A program made the position numbers and the translations under genes. Shown one piece after another: positions 46,155 through 56,942 of a stretch of 64,000 bases of DNA; the first letter of the stretch is position 1, and each line of letters begins with the position of its first letter. A model generated the notes under the pieces. It was not told the origin of the DNA, ran no database searches, and saw only the letters and a list, made by a program, of their open reading frames with translations. This stretch comes from Bacteroidota bacterium (GTDB lineage Bacteria > Bacteroidota > Bacteroidia > AKYH767-A > OLB10): assembly GCA_016714535.1 (NCBI GenBank), contig JADKDR010000006.1, positions 397,695-461,694 of the forward strand, read 5' to 3'.

Positions 46155-47114
46155 TTATTTTAATTTGTCCAATTCTTTTGCAAGGCGTTCTTTAGATAAA
46201 TCAACATAGCCGGCTTCATGAACATACTTTTGACCATCAGTTAAAACATATTTTAAAAAAGCAATCACCGCGGCATTGCCAGGTTTGCCTTTGGTAACAA
46301 AATATAAATCGCGTGCAGGTGGTGATGGATATTTGCCGGTTGCAATTGCCGCAATCAACTGATCAATGTTATCGTAAAAATTTTCGTTAGCATCAATTTG
46401 ACCATTGTTATTAATGTCAATTGGAATTATTTTAACGCCATTAGTTTGTTGTTTGGTTTTGGAATCGTAAACGTAAACGATGTTGTTAAAGCCAATTCCA
46501 ACAGGATCCTTTTTAACAGCAGTTGCTAAACCCGGGTCACCAAAAACACCAACACCTAAAAGGTCTTCTTGTTTTTTACCTAAGTATTTTGCCCACGACT
46601 CAGCAGCACCTGCTGCATCACTTCGCGTATAAACGTGCACCGGTGCACCTGATTTAATTCCTGCCGCCTGACCCCAAGTTTTTGCATTGCCGGTTACAAA
46701 CAAATCAATAAACCCTTGTTTCTTTATCCCCTTTTTCATCAGCTCATTGAAGTTAGGATTCAATGCACTGATTGTTGGCACAACAGCATCTTTAGTAACC
46801 GCTACTCCATAGGCACCTTTTTTGGTTTCTTCAGGATAAATGTCGCGACTAAACATAGCAATATCGGCCATGCCTGAAAGTACGTCAGTCATGCCTTTGC
46901 CGGCACCACCTGCAGAGATATCAATCTTAACGCCTGGGTTTAATTTTTTAAATTCTTCGGCCCATTTTACAGTAACCGGATACAAAGCAAAAGCACCCGA
47001 AATAGTAATGTTACCGGTAACGGGTTTGGGACTTGGCGACAATTTGCCTGCAAAACAAATTGCAATTATTAGCGCTGTCAATAGTGTAAATTTCAACTCT
47101 TTCATCTTATTCAT
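46155..47114 (-). CDS. pstS: Phosphate-binding protein PstS
   Basis: 319 residues. An N-terminal hydrophobic export signal (ELKFTLLTALIIAICFAGKL) leads into a phosphate-binding domain with ITISGAFALYPVTVKWAEEF, SAGGAGKGMTDVLSGMADIA and TRSDAAGAAESWAKYLG, the loops that hold phosphate in the family. Periplasmic; delivers phosphate to PstCA. No lipobox Cys is evident at the cleavage site. It lies 11 bases after the porin gene. Confidence 0.92.
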   Translation of the reverse strand: MNKMKELKFTLLTALIIAICFAGKLSPSPKPVTGNITISGAFALYPVTVKWAEEFKKLNPGVKIDISAGGAGKGMTDVLSGMADIAMFSRDIYPEETKKGAYGVAVTKDAVVPTISALNPNFNELMKKGIKKQGFIDLFVTGNAKTWGQAAGIKSGAPVHVYTRSDAAGAAESWAKYLGKKQEDLLGVGVFGDPGLATAVKKDPVGIGFNNIVYVYDSKTKQQTNGVKIIPIDINNNGQIDANENFYDNIDQLIAAIATGKYPSPPARDLYFVTKGKPGNAAVIAFLKYVLTDGQKYVHEAGYVDLSKERLAKELDKLK

Positions 47115-47125
47115 TTTTTTTATTT

Positions 47126-48553
47126 TTATTTATTGAATTTCATTTTTAGTATTTGGGGTTTTACTGTCAGCATAACATAAGCCCATTGCTGAAAAGTTTT
47201 TTCGCTATCAACTTTAGCTTTTTTTATTAATACGGTAGAGGCAGTGGGCAAGTAATATGAATATCCTATCTCTAAATTTATGATTGGATTCGGCTTGTAA
47301 TTGAATAATATATCATGTTCAAATCCAAGGTTGTTATCAATTACTTCCTTCTTTGAATTTACAAACTTATTCTGTGAATAGAACTGATGGAAATAGAAAC
47401 CTAAGCTGGTTTTTTTTGAAAGATTTTGTACGATAAAAAAGTACGGGTTTATTAAACCTGCATTATTTAAATCGCTTGGAAACCTGGTGTACAAATCCAT
47501 GTAACCATTAAAACGATGAGCAACACCATATAGCGGTACAAATGAATGGTCCACAGTATCGGTTTTATTGGTGGCATCATTCCCGCTCATGTACTCCATA
47601 CCTAACCGAAAAATTGTATTTGATTTTAAGGTGTATTTGATTTCGGGCTGCATATAAAACGCATCAATTTTTCTATTTGATGTATTATGCCCATGTTGGT
47701 AGTAACCACTCATGGTAATATACAAATTACCCTTCTCAAATTCTACTCTACCGCCATTTGTATACCGCATCAGCAGCTTCTCTGGATTCTTGGCATCTTG
47801 ATACCCATCTCCACTATTTATTGTTGTTAAAGTTAAGGCTTTAGTAAATTTCCAATTTAAATAATGCACCAATAATAATTTGTAATTTGAAATAAGTTTG
47901 CCACTTGCATCCGTTGGTGTAAAATTGGTACCTGCAACTCCTTCGTTAGTTTGATTCCATGCAGCGGCCAATTCAGTTTTAAGATTACTATTGCGCCAGC
48001 GAAAATTTAAAGCATCATGTGCATTGGCATTTTGCCGCCAATCATTTTGTGCAAACAGTCTTTGGTTGTCATACATTAATCTTTGTCGCCCTATACGTAT
48101 TGAGAAATTTTTTGTTATCATTGGTTCAAAATATGCTTCAAATATTTGTATGGTTCCAGCTGTAGATCGCGGATCATTAGCGCCAAAAGTGTGTATATCC
48201 TGAATTGAAAATTGAAAATTATATTTCCCCACAACATCATAACCAAAAGTTAAGCGGGTGCGTTGATTTGTAAAAAGTGCTGGTACAGTTGTGTCATTTG
48301 CCATCTGTTGATATCCACTTCTGAATTCCGTTCGCGGCCTCCATTCTAAATCAATCGATAATGTTTTATCAAATGGTGTTTCTTGCGTTTTCAGCGCTGT
48401 TTCCGCTCTTATTGAGTCAGCCTCTTCTTGTTTTAAAAGATTTTTCCCTATCAACAAATTAAGTAAATCATCTGTTGATTGAGCATGCACTGCAACGGCT
48501 GAAAGACCTATAAATACACAGGTTGTGATAAATTTTAAGAATGTTTTTTCCAT
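47126..48553 (-). CDS. Porin-like outer-membrane beta-barrel protein, probable phosphate porin
   Basis: 475 residues. A signal peptide (FITTCVFIGLSAVAVHAQST) is followed by a short helical part (DDLLNLLIGKNLLKQEEADS) and a barrel beginning SIDLEWRPRTEFRSGYQQM, similar to alginate-export/porin-type barrels. It lies 11 bases upstream of pstS in the same direction, so it is probably the outer-membrane entry for phosphate; the specificity is inferred only from that. TATGTTCG at 48576-48583 (minus) is a likely -7 element for the operon. Confidence 0.8.
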   Translation of the reverse strand: MEKTFLKFITTCVFIGLSAVAVHAQSTDDLLNLLIGKNLLKQEEADSIRAETALKTQETPFDKTLSIDLEWRPRTEFRSGYQQMANDTTVPALFTNQRTRLTFGYDVVGKYNFQFSIQDIHTFGANDPRSTAGTIQIFEAYFEPMITKNFSIRIGRQRLMYDNQRLFAQNDWRQNANAHDALNFRWRNSNLKTELAAAWNQTNEGVAGTNFTPTDASGKLISNYKLLLVHYLNWKFTKALTLTTINSGDGYQDAKNPEKLLMRYTNGGRVEFEKGNLYITMSGYYQHGHNTSNRKIDAFYMQPEIKYTLKSNTIFRLGMEYMSGNDATNKTDTVDHSFVPLYGVAHRFNGYMDLYTRFPSDLNNAGLINPYFFIVQNLSKKTSLGFYFHQFYSQNKFVNSKKEVIDNNLGFEHDILFNYKPNPIINLEIGYSYYLPTASTVLIKKAKVDSEKTFQQWAYVMLTVKPQILKMKFNK

Positions 48554-48575
48554 ATTTATTTTAATTTTTAGGCTG

Positions 48576-48583
48576 CGAACATA
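48576..48583 (-). promoter_or_regulatory. Putative -7 element for the porin-pst operon
   Basis: TATGTTCG (TAnnTTCG type) on the minus strand, 22 bases upstream of the porin start. A Pho box could not be defined by eye. Confidence 0.4.
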
Positions 48584-49099
48584 CTAATACATACTTAATC
48601 TACCAACTTTATAGATTTAAAATTTTATTTATTTTTTTGGCCAAAGTTTCAAAAGCTATTTTCTGCGAAACATCTTCTGAAAAATGACAACGCAAAACTT
48701 CGCATTTATCATCCTCTTAAAACTATAATGTAATATTTCTATTAAAAAAAATTCATTGCCCTTTTTATTGAAACTGTAACGTGAGAAGTAAAAATTTTTC
48801 GTGACAAATAAATAGGAGTGATATGGTTACACATTGATATTATGTTTGGAGGAATGCTTAATGCACTATTATTTTTTTTAAAAATACTTTTGATGATGCC
48901 CTCTAAACCAAATTGAACACATTCAAACGCCTTTATGATTGAGTTAATAAACATAACAGGCACAAAAAGTAATTGCAGCTTTCTGCTTACATACTATAAT
49001 ATGAACAGTTACACTTGTTCAAGGCGCTATGTTTGCCTCTATAACATAGATTTCGCCCTTGATGTTCTCTTTGCATTTAAGTATAGTCTATCCTACAAA
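48584..49099. other. Intergenic region; no supported gene
   Basis: About 500 bases between the porin promoter and the lnt terminator. A 73-codon open frame (48742-48963, minus) has no recognisable signal or family and is A/T-rich; I do not count it as a gene. Nothing else was seen. Confidence 0.5.
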
Positions 49100-49140
49100 A
49101 CTAAAAAGCGATAAGGTTCATCACCCTACCGCTTTTCGTT
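49100..49140 (-). terminator. Probable terminator of the lnt transcript
   Basis: AAAAGCG / CGCTTTT outer stem with a partly paired inner part (TAGGG / CCTTA). On the minus strand it is followed by TTTTTAGTTTTG. It lies ~190 bases after the lnt stop. Confidence 0.55.
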
Positions 49141-49324
49141 TTCCTAACTCCCTATTTTATTTTGAAATAGTCAGCTTCTCAGAAGTGCACCAATCTTTTA
49201 ACTTTTTAAAGTAATAAAGATATGCTGTAAATACAGACTTCTATTAACCAGGCATGTGTTGGTAATGTAACGGAGCATGTGTCCGCTATTAAATTTAGGA
49301 ATAATGTAAATTAGGTATTAAAAG

Positions 49325-50980
49325 TTAATCTATGCTTTCACTCCTTATCTTAATATTTTCATCTGTTGCATCATTTCGTTTTTTCGCTTTACTAAAAAAC
49401 AAAGCAACAATCATGACGAATAAAGCAAGACAACACGGGTATGCTAAGCGATCGCCTGCATAAGAATAAAAGGTGCGTATATTGTTACCGTTAAGAGTTC
49501 CGGCAATGGCGCTCTCCTTCCACCACTCAGTCTGCTGCAGTATATCGCCACGTTGGTTGATGAAAGCAGAAATACCGGTATTAGCACTGCGGGCAATACT
49601 TCGCCTCATTTCGATAGCGCGCAAGCGGGCATACTGTAAATGTTGTCTGTAGCCGGGCGTATTGCCCCACCATCCATCGTTCGTAATAATAAAAATCAGT
49701 TCAGCACCTTTTTCTATATACTCATTTACAAACGCTCCATATACCGACTCATAGCAAATGACAGGGGCAATCATTTTTTTTCCCTTAAATACACTTACTT
49801 CGGCCTGACTGCCAAGGCTTCCGCTTGTGCCACCAAGGTCAATAGCAAAATTTTCTAATGGTTTCAACAGTGCTGGGAATGGCATTTTTTCTACTCCCGG
49901 TACCAGTTTGCTTTTATGATAGATCTGTATTTGCTTGCTGCTATCATACTGCAATGCTGTATTGTACGAATCATAATAATCATCGGAGCGGGTAAATTTT
50001 CGTGCGGTAGGTGTGCGGCCTATACCTCCGGGATATAAACGATCGGTACTTGCACCAATAACAATTTCAAGGTTGGGATAGGTCTTGGCAAAATTCTGAA
50101 ACAAATGTGTTATTCGGTGTAGATTTAAATCTTCTTCCCACATAGACTGTGCTATAGCTGTTTCGGGCGCCACCAGATACTGGGTGGAGGAATCCATGTT
50201 TGATTTTGCCAGTGCTAATAAACGATTCATGTGTGCCGTGTTGTCGCCATAAAATTTATCGCTGTACGGGTCCAAATTGGGTTGAGATATAACTATGTTA
50301 ACCGGATCTTCCTTTTCAACATACGTGTAATAGCGTACAAGTGAGATTACTAAAGGAACGGCCACAACCAAGAACGCCATAGTTGCCGGTCGCGTTATGC
50401 GCTCCTGCTGTCTGATTTTTTTTACTAAAAGAAATAATAAAATATTGCATGCCCATATCCATGCTGTTCCTCCTGCAAACCCTGTATACTCATACCATTG
50501 CACGCACTTATACCAGGCAGCCCAGCCATTGGCAAGGGTAAGCCAGGGCCATGAGGCATCCCAGTTCATGTGAATATATTCAAATCCGATCCATGCCAGT
50601 GGCAATAGTATATAGGCATAGTTACTTTTCCATCTTTTACGCCATGCGTGAAAGAGTAAAAACACCAACGTCATAAAAAATGAATTGAACAAAAAGGCCA
50701 TGACCGAACCACCCGGGCTGGCATTCCACACCCACCAGGTAGTGGCCAAATTAAAAAGCAGGAACGATAAATAAAAAATACCAAATGTTGCCAGGCGCTT
50801 ACTTTTTTCTTTAAGTAACGTATCTTCAAGTATTAACAATGGAACAAATGCTATCAACAGCAAAGGTGCCACACCACCTGCAGGCCATGCTGCCCACAAT
50901 AGAAACGGAGTTAATACTGCCAGAAGTAATTTTTGCTGTGTGCTCATGTGGGCTAAAGTAGTCATATTTCGTTTTATCAA
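49325..50980 (-). CDS. lnt: Apolipoprotein N-acyltransferase
   Basis: 551 residues as the longest frame; ATGs at codons 1, 6 and 12 are possible starts. It transfers the third acyl chain onto lipoproteins in the inner membrane. About six membrane spans come first, then a nitrilase-like domain with the expected triad: Glu in LVAPETAIAQ, Lys in HKSKLVPGVEKMPF and Cys in APVICYESVYG. DGWWGNTPGYRQHLQYARLR is also characteristic. It follows the AsmA-like gene by five bases (operon). Confidence 0.92.
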   Translation of the reverse strand: MIKRNMTTLAHMSTQQKLLLAVLTPFLLWAAWPAGGVAPLLLIAFVPLLILEDTLLKEKSKRLATFGIFYLSFLLFNLATTWWVWNASPGGSVMAFLFNSFFMTLVFLLFHAWRKRWKSNYAYILLPLAWIGFEYIHMNWDASWPWLTLANGWAAWYKCVQWYEYTGFAGGTAWIWACNILLFLLVKKIRQQERITRPATMAFLVVAVPLVISLVRYYTYVEKEDPVNIVISQPNLDPYSDKFYGDNTAHMNRLLALAKSNMDSSTQYLVAPETAIAQSMWEEDLNLHRITHLFQNFAKTYPNLEIVIGASTDRLYPGGIGRTPTARKFTRSDDYYDSYNTALQYDSSKQIQIYHKSKLVPGVEKMPFPALLKPLENFAIDLGGTSGSLGSQAEVSVFKGKKMIAPVICYESVYGAFVNEYIEKGAELIFIITNDGWWGNTPGYRQHLQYARLRAIEMRRSIARSANTGISAFINQRGDILQQTEWWKESAIAGTLNGNNIRTFYSYAGDRLAYPCCLALFVMIVALFFSKAKKRNDATDENIKIRSESID

Positions 50981-50985
50981 TTCTG

Positions 50986-53505
50986 CTAGAATGGATCTGT
51001 GTCTACCTGAAATTCCTGCTTCCTTTTCTTTTCGGTAGGTGTAATCTTATTTATCGAGCTGTCTTTTTTAAACAATCCAAATTCCTTATTCAGCATTACC
51101 TTCAGGTTTTGCTTTTCCTGCTTTGCACTTTGTGTAATATGCTGCTCAACAGCTTTGGTATCATATTTTACATTGGGATTCGATGCCGGGCCTTTCATTC
51201 TTAAAAAAATTTGCGTGTGTCCAAGCCCATCTTCTTCTATGGTGCCAAACTCCGTTTTAAGATTTTTTTCCCTCCGCGTAAGGTCGTTTAACGCCAACTT
51301 TATACTATAGTCTATATCATTATCAAAGTTATGTGTACCGCTGGCTGTAAAGTTCATGGCGCTATTTTCAATGCGCATCACCGGGAATACGATATTACGA
51401 TTACGTATTTCAATTTGATTTTCGAGGTTGGCAAATTTTATATTTTGCAAATCAACTTGCTTTACATATTTCTTTAATTTCTGCATCGGTTCAAAATTGT
51501 TTAGCTCCCCATTTACAATAGTCACATCGCTTATTGCAACTATGCTTTGTGGATTAACAACAAGTGTAGGCAACCACATAGAAGTGAACTGTACTGTGGC
51601 ATTTAATTTCCCCTTCAGGTTTTTATCCGTAAGCGACTGTTGTCCAAAATTATCAAACTGATACATCATCTGATTAATATCAATGTTTGACAATCCGGCA
51701 TCGCAAATTATTCGAATACTATCTTCCAAAATGGACAACGAACCTTCGAGCATAATACTTCCACGCATTGCTTGTAACTGCACCTCTTGAAGCATTAGCG
51801 CATTTTCCTTTAAGATTACTGTCCCTATTATACGCTTGGCTTCAAATTTTCTGAATCGGGTATTATCAATGCTCACTGTAAGTTCTGCATGAAGCCAGTC
51901 CGGAAATTTTACTACCGAGTTATTAGTAGTGCTTTGATTTTCGGATGTAATAAGTTCGTCCATGTCAAGCAGTTTCATTTTTAGCAATGCCTCCACCTGT
52001 ATAGGTTCATTTCCCTTTAAGAAGGCACTGGCAAAATTGCTTACCTTGCCACTAAGTTTGTAATCGCTGTTGCCTTGCACAAAGGTGAGTGCTTCGAGTG
52101 TAAACGCGTTATCATTCACATTGCCTTGCAATTGTATCTTAGTTACCGGCAGGCTCGAATTCTTTAATTTAACATTTCCATTGCTAACGGCAATGGTACC
52201 ACTTGCCACATAGGTCAATGGATTGCTAATGGTACCCGAAAATTTTAGTTGTACTCGTGCATCGCCATTTAATAATTCCACGGTATCAGCTTTGAGCAAG
52301 TCTTTTAACTGAGCCAGGTCTATTCCCCCTTCGGCAATCAAATTGAGGGCAGGATCATCAAAGTGGTTTAACTCGCCCGAAGCTTTAATTACCTTTTCGT
52401 TGAAACTGCATTTCAAATTTTCAAAACGTATATAGTGGTTGTTACTTTTTCCTGCACGATGATTGGTATACTTACCTGCAAACGAAATATTGCTTAGCGC
52501 TGCATCAGAAAATTTTGTGAGCAACGTTCCTTCTTTACAACTAAACTGTACATCGATAGCGGGCGTATTCAACTTGTCTATCTTACCCTTTACGGTAGCA
52601 TTCCAGGTAAGGTATCCTTTGGTTTTATAGTCATTGGTCCACTCCTTGCTGCCTGCAGGCAGCAAGCGCAACAAGGTAAGTATATCGGCATTGTTACTTT
52701 GTGCGGTAACATTTAGCTCCGTATGCGATGGCTGGTTGTATATGTCGCCCGAAAGTAGAATTTCGGTTTCCTTTACTTTAATAACCGAATTATTAATGGA
52801 GAAATGATTTTCATTTTCAATTAGCAAGTCAAACTCGGCATTGGCAATCACACTATCAATATATCCCGTTGCATTCCATTTTAATTGTTGAGCTACAAAA
52901 TCAACTTTGCTACGAATAGAAATCCTTCCGGGCGTATAGGTTGTATTACTTTCGTTTTTTTCGATATAGAATTCATATCGCTCATTCTTAAGGCGGTTTA
53001 CATATGCATATTTCACATCTTGTAATAACACCTTTTCTAAATTTATGCTCAAACTGCTGGCGGTGGTATCGCTTGATGGTTTTAAAAACACAAAGTTTGA
53101 TTCGCCTTTGTCATTAACCTTCATATTAAGTACACCATTCTTTAATTCTAATCGGTTTATTTGATAATTCTTGCCAAATAATTCAAAGGCATTAAACGAC
53201 AATATGATTTTAGAAGCAAACAGGAGGGTATCTTGTTGGCTAAATGGCTTAGAGGGATGAGCCAATACATTCCTAAAGACTAATGCGGCATTTGGAAAAT
53301 CGTTAAAGAGGCTGAAATTTATCTCTCCGGTTTCAACTTTCACATTCAATTGTTTATTTATCGAACTTATAAACGCCTGCTTTACTTCCTTCTGAAAAAA
53401 AGAGCCCACCATAAAAAGCGATAACACTAACAACATCATGATACCCAAAATTGTAAGGAGTAGTTTTTTCAACCATCCGGTAGCTTTATGTTGCTGATTG
53501 TTCAT
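50986..53505 (-). CDS. AsmA-like protein
   Basis: 839 residues. One N-terminal membrane anchor (KKLLLTILGIMMLLVLSLFM) is followed by the AsmA N-terminal pattern (QLNVKVETGEINFSLFNDFP) and a long repeated beta-rich body with a C-terminal AsmA_2-like part (GKLNATVQFTSMW). Family members span the periplasm and are linked to lipid transport and outer-membrane assembly. Paired with lnt in one unit. TATTTTTG at 53522-53529 (minus) is a good -7 element. Confidence 0.82.
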   Translation of the reverse strand: MNNQQHKATGWLKKLLLTILGIMMLLVLSLFMVGSFFQKEVKQAFISSINKQLNVKVETGEINFSLFNDFPNAALVFRNVLAHPSKPFSQQDTLLFASKIILSFNAFELFGKNYQINRLELKNGVLNMKVNDKGESNFVFLKPSSDTTASSLSINLEKVLLQDVKYAYVNRLKNERYEFYIEKNESNTTYTPGRISIRSKVDFVAQQLKWNATGYIDSVIANAEFDLLIENENHFSINNSVIKVKETEILLSGDIYNQPSHTELNVTAQSNNADILTLLRLLPAGSKEWTNDYKTKGYLTWNATVKGKIDKLNTPAIDVQFSCKEGTLLTKFSDAALSNISFAGKYTNHRAGKSNNHYIRFENLKCSFNEKVIKASGELNHFDDPALNLIAEGGIDLAQLKDLLKADTVELLNGDARVQLKFSGTISNPLTYVASGTIAVSNGNVKLKNSSLPVTKIQLQGNVNDNAFTLEALTFVQGNSDYKLSGKVSNFASAFLKGNEPIQVEALLKMKLLDMDELITSENQSTTNNSVVKFPDWLHAELTVSIDNTRFRKFEAKRIIGTVILKENALMLQEVQLQAMRGSIMLEGSLSILEDSIRIICDAGLSNIDINQMMYQFDNFGQQSLTDKNLKGKLNATVQFTSMWLPTLVVNPQSIVAISDVTIVNGELNNFEPMQKLKKYVKQVDLQNIKFANLENQIEIRNRNIVFPVMRIENSAMNFTASGTHNFDNDIDYSIKLALNDLTRREKNLKTEFGTIEEDGLGHTQIFLRMKGPASNPNVKYDTKAVEQHITQSAKQEKQNLKVMLNKEFGLFKKDSSINKITPTEKKRKQEFQVDTDPF

Positions 53506-53521
53506 GTTGATTTAGAAGACG

Positions 53522-53529
53522 CAAAAATA
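53522..53529 (-). promoter_or_regulatory. Putative -7 element for the asmA-like/lnt unit
   Basis: TATTTTTG on the minus strand, 16 bases upstream of the start codon, with TTGAAC about 23 bases further up. Confidence 0.5.
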
Positions 53530-53657
53530 GTTGTAAAATTGCCAGACGTGTTCAATTCTAAATGTGGTTAATAACAAGGTTAAGTTAATAGTATTCGTGC
53601 TTAACAAGTCTTTAGGAATCCATCTGAGGCAAGCATTTGCCACTTCAATAATTTATC

Positions 53658-53665
53658 TAACTTCG
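53658..53665 (+). promoter_or_regulatory. Putative -7 element for the DUF2723 gene
   Basis: TAACTTCG, TAnnTTCG type, 37 bases before the ATG at 53703. Confidence 0.35.
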
Positions 53666-53702
53666 CCCACTTATCCAAAAAAAACAGAAATTTTAATTAA
53701 GT

Positions 53703-56700
53703 ATGAGTTATAAGCGGATTAACAATATTGTTGGCTGGCTGGTTTTTGCCATCGCTTCATTTGTCTATTTATCTACCATTGAACCAACGGGTAGTTTTTG
53801 GGATTGCGGAGAATTTATCGCCTGTGCCGATAGGTTGCAGGTTGGGCATCCTCCGGGTGCTCCGTTTTTTATTATGCTAGCCCGTGTGTTTATCTTGTTT
53901 TCTATGGGCGATATTAAGCTAATCCCGATAATGGTTAATGCCATGTCAGGCTTGTGCAGTGCCTTTTGTATTCTCTTCTTATTCTGGAGCATAACACATA
54001 TGGCCCGCAAGTTAGTAGCCAAAGGCAAGGAAGAGCCTGCCGGTGGCGATCTTATTGCCATAATGGGTGCTGGTGCTATAGGTGCACTAGCTTATACTTT
54101 TACCGATTCATTTTGGTTCTCGGCTGTAGAGGGCGAGGTTTATGCAACTTCGGCAGTGTTTACAGCTATCGTTTTTTGGGCTATATTGAAATGGGAAGAA
54201 GTAGCGGACGAAAAACATAATGCCCGATGGATTATTCTTATCGCTTACATGATGGGGCTATCCATAGGAGTGCATTTACTTAATTTACTTGCTATACCTG
54301 CTTTGGCGTTGGTATATTATTTTAAGCGGTACAAATTTAGTTGGACAGGATTTTTTGTTGCTATAGCTATTTCTGTGGCCTTGCTTGGTTTTGTGCAAAA
54401 AGGAATAATCTCTTACTACGTAAAAATGGGTGCCTATTTCGATTTGCTTTTTGTAAACACATTTGGACTTCCATTTTGGAGCGGGTTTATTTTCTTCAAT
54501 TTAATAGTTTCTGTATTGATTTTTTTCGCGCTGGGATACACCAAGCGCATGAAGCAAGTAGTTGCCAACACATTCGTTCTGGCATTTACCTTTATACTGA
54601 TAGGTTATTCTTCCTATGCAATGATTGTGATTCGTTCTGCGGCCAACCCTCCTCTGGATGAAAATGACCCTGAAAATGTTTTTGCCTTAATATCTTATTT
54701 GGGCCGTGATCAGTATGGTGACTTCCCATTATTATATGGGCAATATTACAATGCCCCTCAGGATGCAAACGACCCCATAAAGCAAGGCGAAATGCAATAC
54801 ATTCGATTTGATGGTAAGTACAAAGAGGTAGGATACAAGCAAAAACCAAACTACGACTCAAGGTACTGTGGATTTTTTCCGCGTATGTGGAGTGGTCAAG
54901 ACAATCATACCAGCTACTACAAACAATATCATAAGAAAGACCTTGAAAGCCGACCAACCAATGGTGAGAATCTTGCTTTCTTTTTCGACTATCAGCTAAT
55001 GCATATGTACATCCGTTACTTTATGTGGAACTTTGTTGGAAGGCAAAACGATATTCAAAGTTTCGGAGGAATATTAAAAGGTAACTGGGAGAGCGGAATT
55101 TCTGCAATCGATGGAATGCGCTTAGGCCCTCAGGGTAAATTGCCAAACAGCATGACCAGCAACAAAGGCCGTAATCATTTTTATTTCCTTCCACTTGCGT
55201 TAGGATTATTCGGTTTTATATTTCAGCTCAATCGCCATCGAAATGATTTTATTGTGGTTGGCATGTTATTCCTCTTAACTGGTCTTGCTATTGTATTGTA
55301 TGTAAACCAACCTCCATACCAGCCTCGCGAGCGTGATTATGCTTATGCTGGAAGCTTCTATGCGTTTGCTATCTGGATTGGTCTTGGAGTATTGGGTCTT
55401 TACGATTTTCTGAAAAATAAAATTTCGGCACAGGGAGCAGCTATGGCTTCCATATTGGTATGTGCAGTGGTTCCTGTTGTGTTAGGCAAAAATGGTTGGG
55501 ATGACCACGACCGTAGCCACCGCTATACATCGCGCGATTTTGCAACCAATTACTTAAACTCTTGTGCACCTAATGCTATTATTTTTACCAATGGCGATAA
55601 CGATACATTCCCATTATGGTATGCACAAGAAGTTGAAGGTGTGCGCAGGGATGTTCGCATTGTCAATCTTAGCCTTTTAAATACAGACTGGTATATAGAC
55701 CAAATGAAACGTCAGGCTTACGAAGGCCCTCCGGTACCCTTTACTGTACCCCGCGAAAAATACATTCAAGGAACGCGCGACTATATTCCATATTTCGAGC
55801 AAAAGAGCATTTCGAGCGATTATATTGAACTGAAATCTGTATTTGAATTTATTACCAGCGATGATCCTAAAACCAAAGTGCAATTGCGCGATGGTAGCTT
55901 TATCAATTATCTGCCTACCAAAAAATTCAAGATGACCATTGATAAAGAACAAGTAATAAAATCAGGTACTGTTGCTGCTAAGGATAGCGCCCTTATTGTT
56001 AACGAAATTGTATGGGACTTAAACAAAGGCTATGTGCAAAAGGCTGACTTGATGATGCTTGACCTGATTGCAAATAACAATTGGAAACGCCCAATTTATT
56101 ATGCAGTTACGGTTGGCAGCGACAATTACATTGGCCTCGATGATCATTTCCAGTTGGAGGGACTTGCCTATCGCCTGGTACCTATAAAAACGGTAAACAA
56201 AGATGGACAAACCGGACGTGTGGCGGTTGATGAAATGTACAACAACACCATGAATAAATTTGCATGGGGCAATATGAAAATGGAGGGTGTATATCTTGAT
56301 CAAAATAACCTGAACATGACCATGAATATCAAGAATAATTTTTCACGATTGGCAGAGGCCAAGTTCATGGAAGGCAAATACGATGATTGTATAAAAAGTG
56401 CTTGACAGATGCAACGAAGAAATGCCTGACAAGACTGTTCCCTATAACATTATGAACCTGCGTATGGCCGAGATGTACTATCGCACTGCCATGGCAAAAG
56501 GTGGAGGTGTAGATAGCCTTGGGCGCCCCTCCACGGATATAGAAAAGGTTATTCAGTCAGAAAAAGCGTTGCTAGATAAGGGAAATGCAATGTGTCGCAG
56601 GATTGGCGAAATTTATCTGGACGATCTTACTTACTATGCATCATTACGTGGCACTTCGCATTTTGCTTCGGTAGAACGTGAAGCAGGGCAAGCTCAAGCA

Positions 56701-56802
56701 GTAATAAACGAACTTGTACGCCTTGCTAAGATTACAGGCCAAAAAGATGTAATAAAAGAAATGGAAGAAAAAGCCGCCAAGGCTAATTCACTAATACAGT
56801 AA
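53703..56802 (+). CDS. DUF2723 membrane protein, split by one frameshift
   Basis: 1,032 residues when rejoined. It starts MSYKRINNIVGWLVFAIASF and has STIEPTGSFWDCGEFIACAD, the DUF2723 hallmark, then about ten membrane spans and a soluble C-terminal half (NQPPYQPRERDYAYAGSFYA, FTNGDNDTFPLWYAQEVEGV). Members resemble protein O-mannosyltransferase-type GT-C glycosyltransferases. The first frame stops at 56405; the second continues LDRCNEEMPDKTVPYNIMNL. One extra A in the run at 56393-56397 explains the break, possibly an assembly error. Acceptor substrate unknown. Confidence 0.85.
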
Positions 56803-56942
56803 TATAAAACAGCACAATAATTTATCCCGGTAGTTGTTATGTAAGTGTTTGTTTTAAAATTGGTTTTAGAGGAACTGTAAGCGTGGAGATAAAAACCGAA
56901 AATAAAACAAGCGTATAATATTTAAGTAGCTTATTGAATCAC

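Noticed and set aside
48742..48963. 73-codon minus-strand frame between the pst and lnt units
   Set aside because: No start context, family match or signal; A/T-rich spacer can give such frames by chance.
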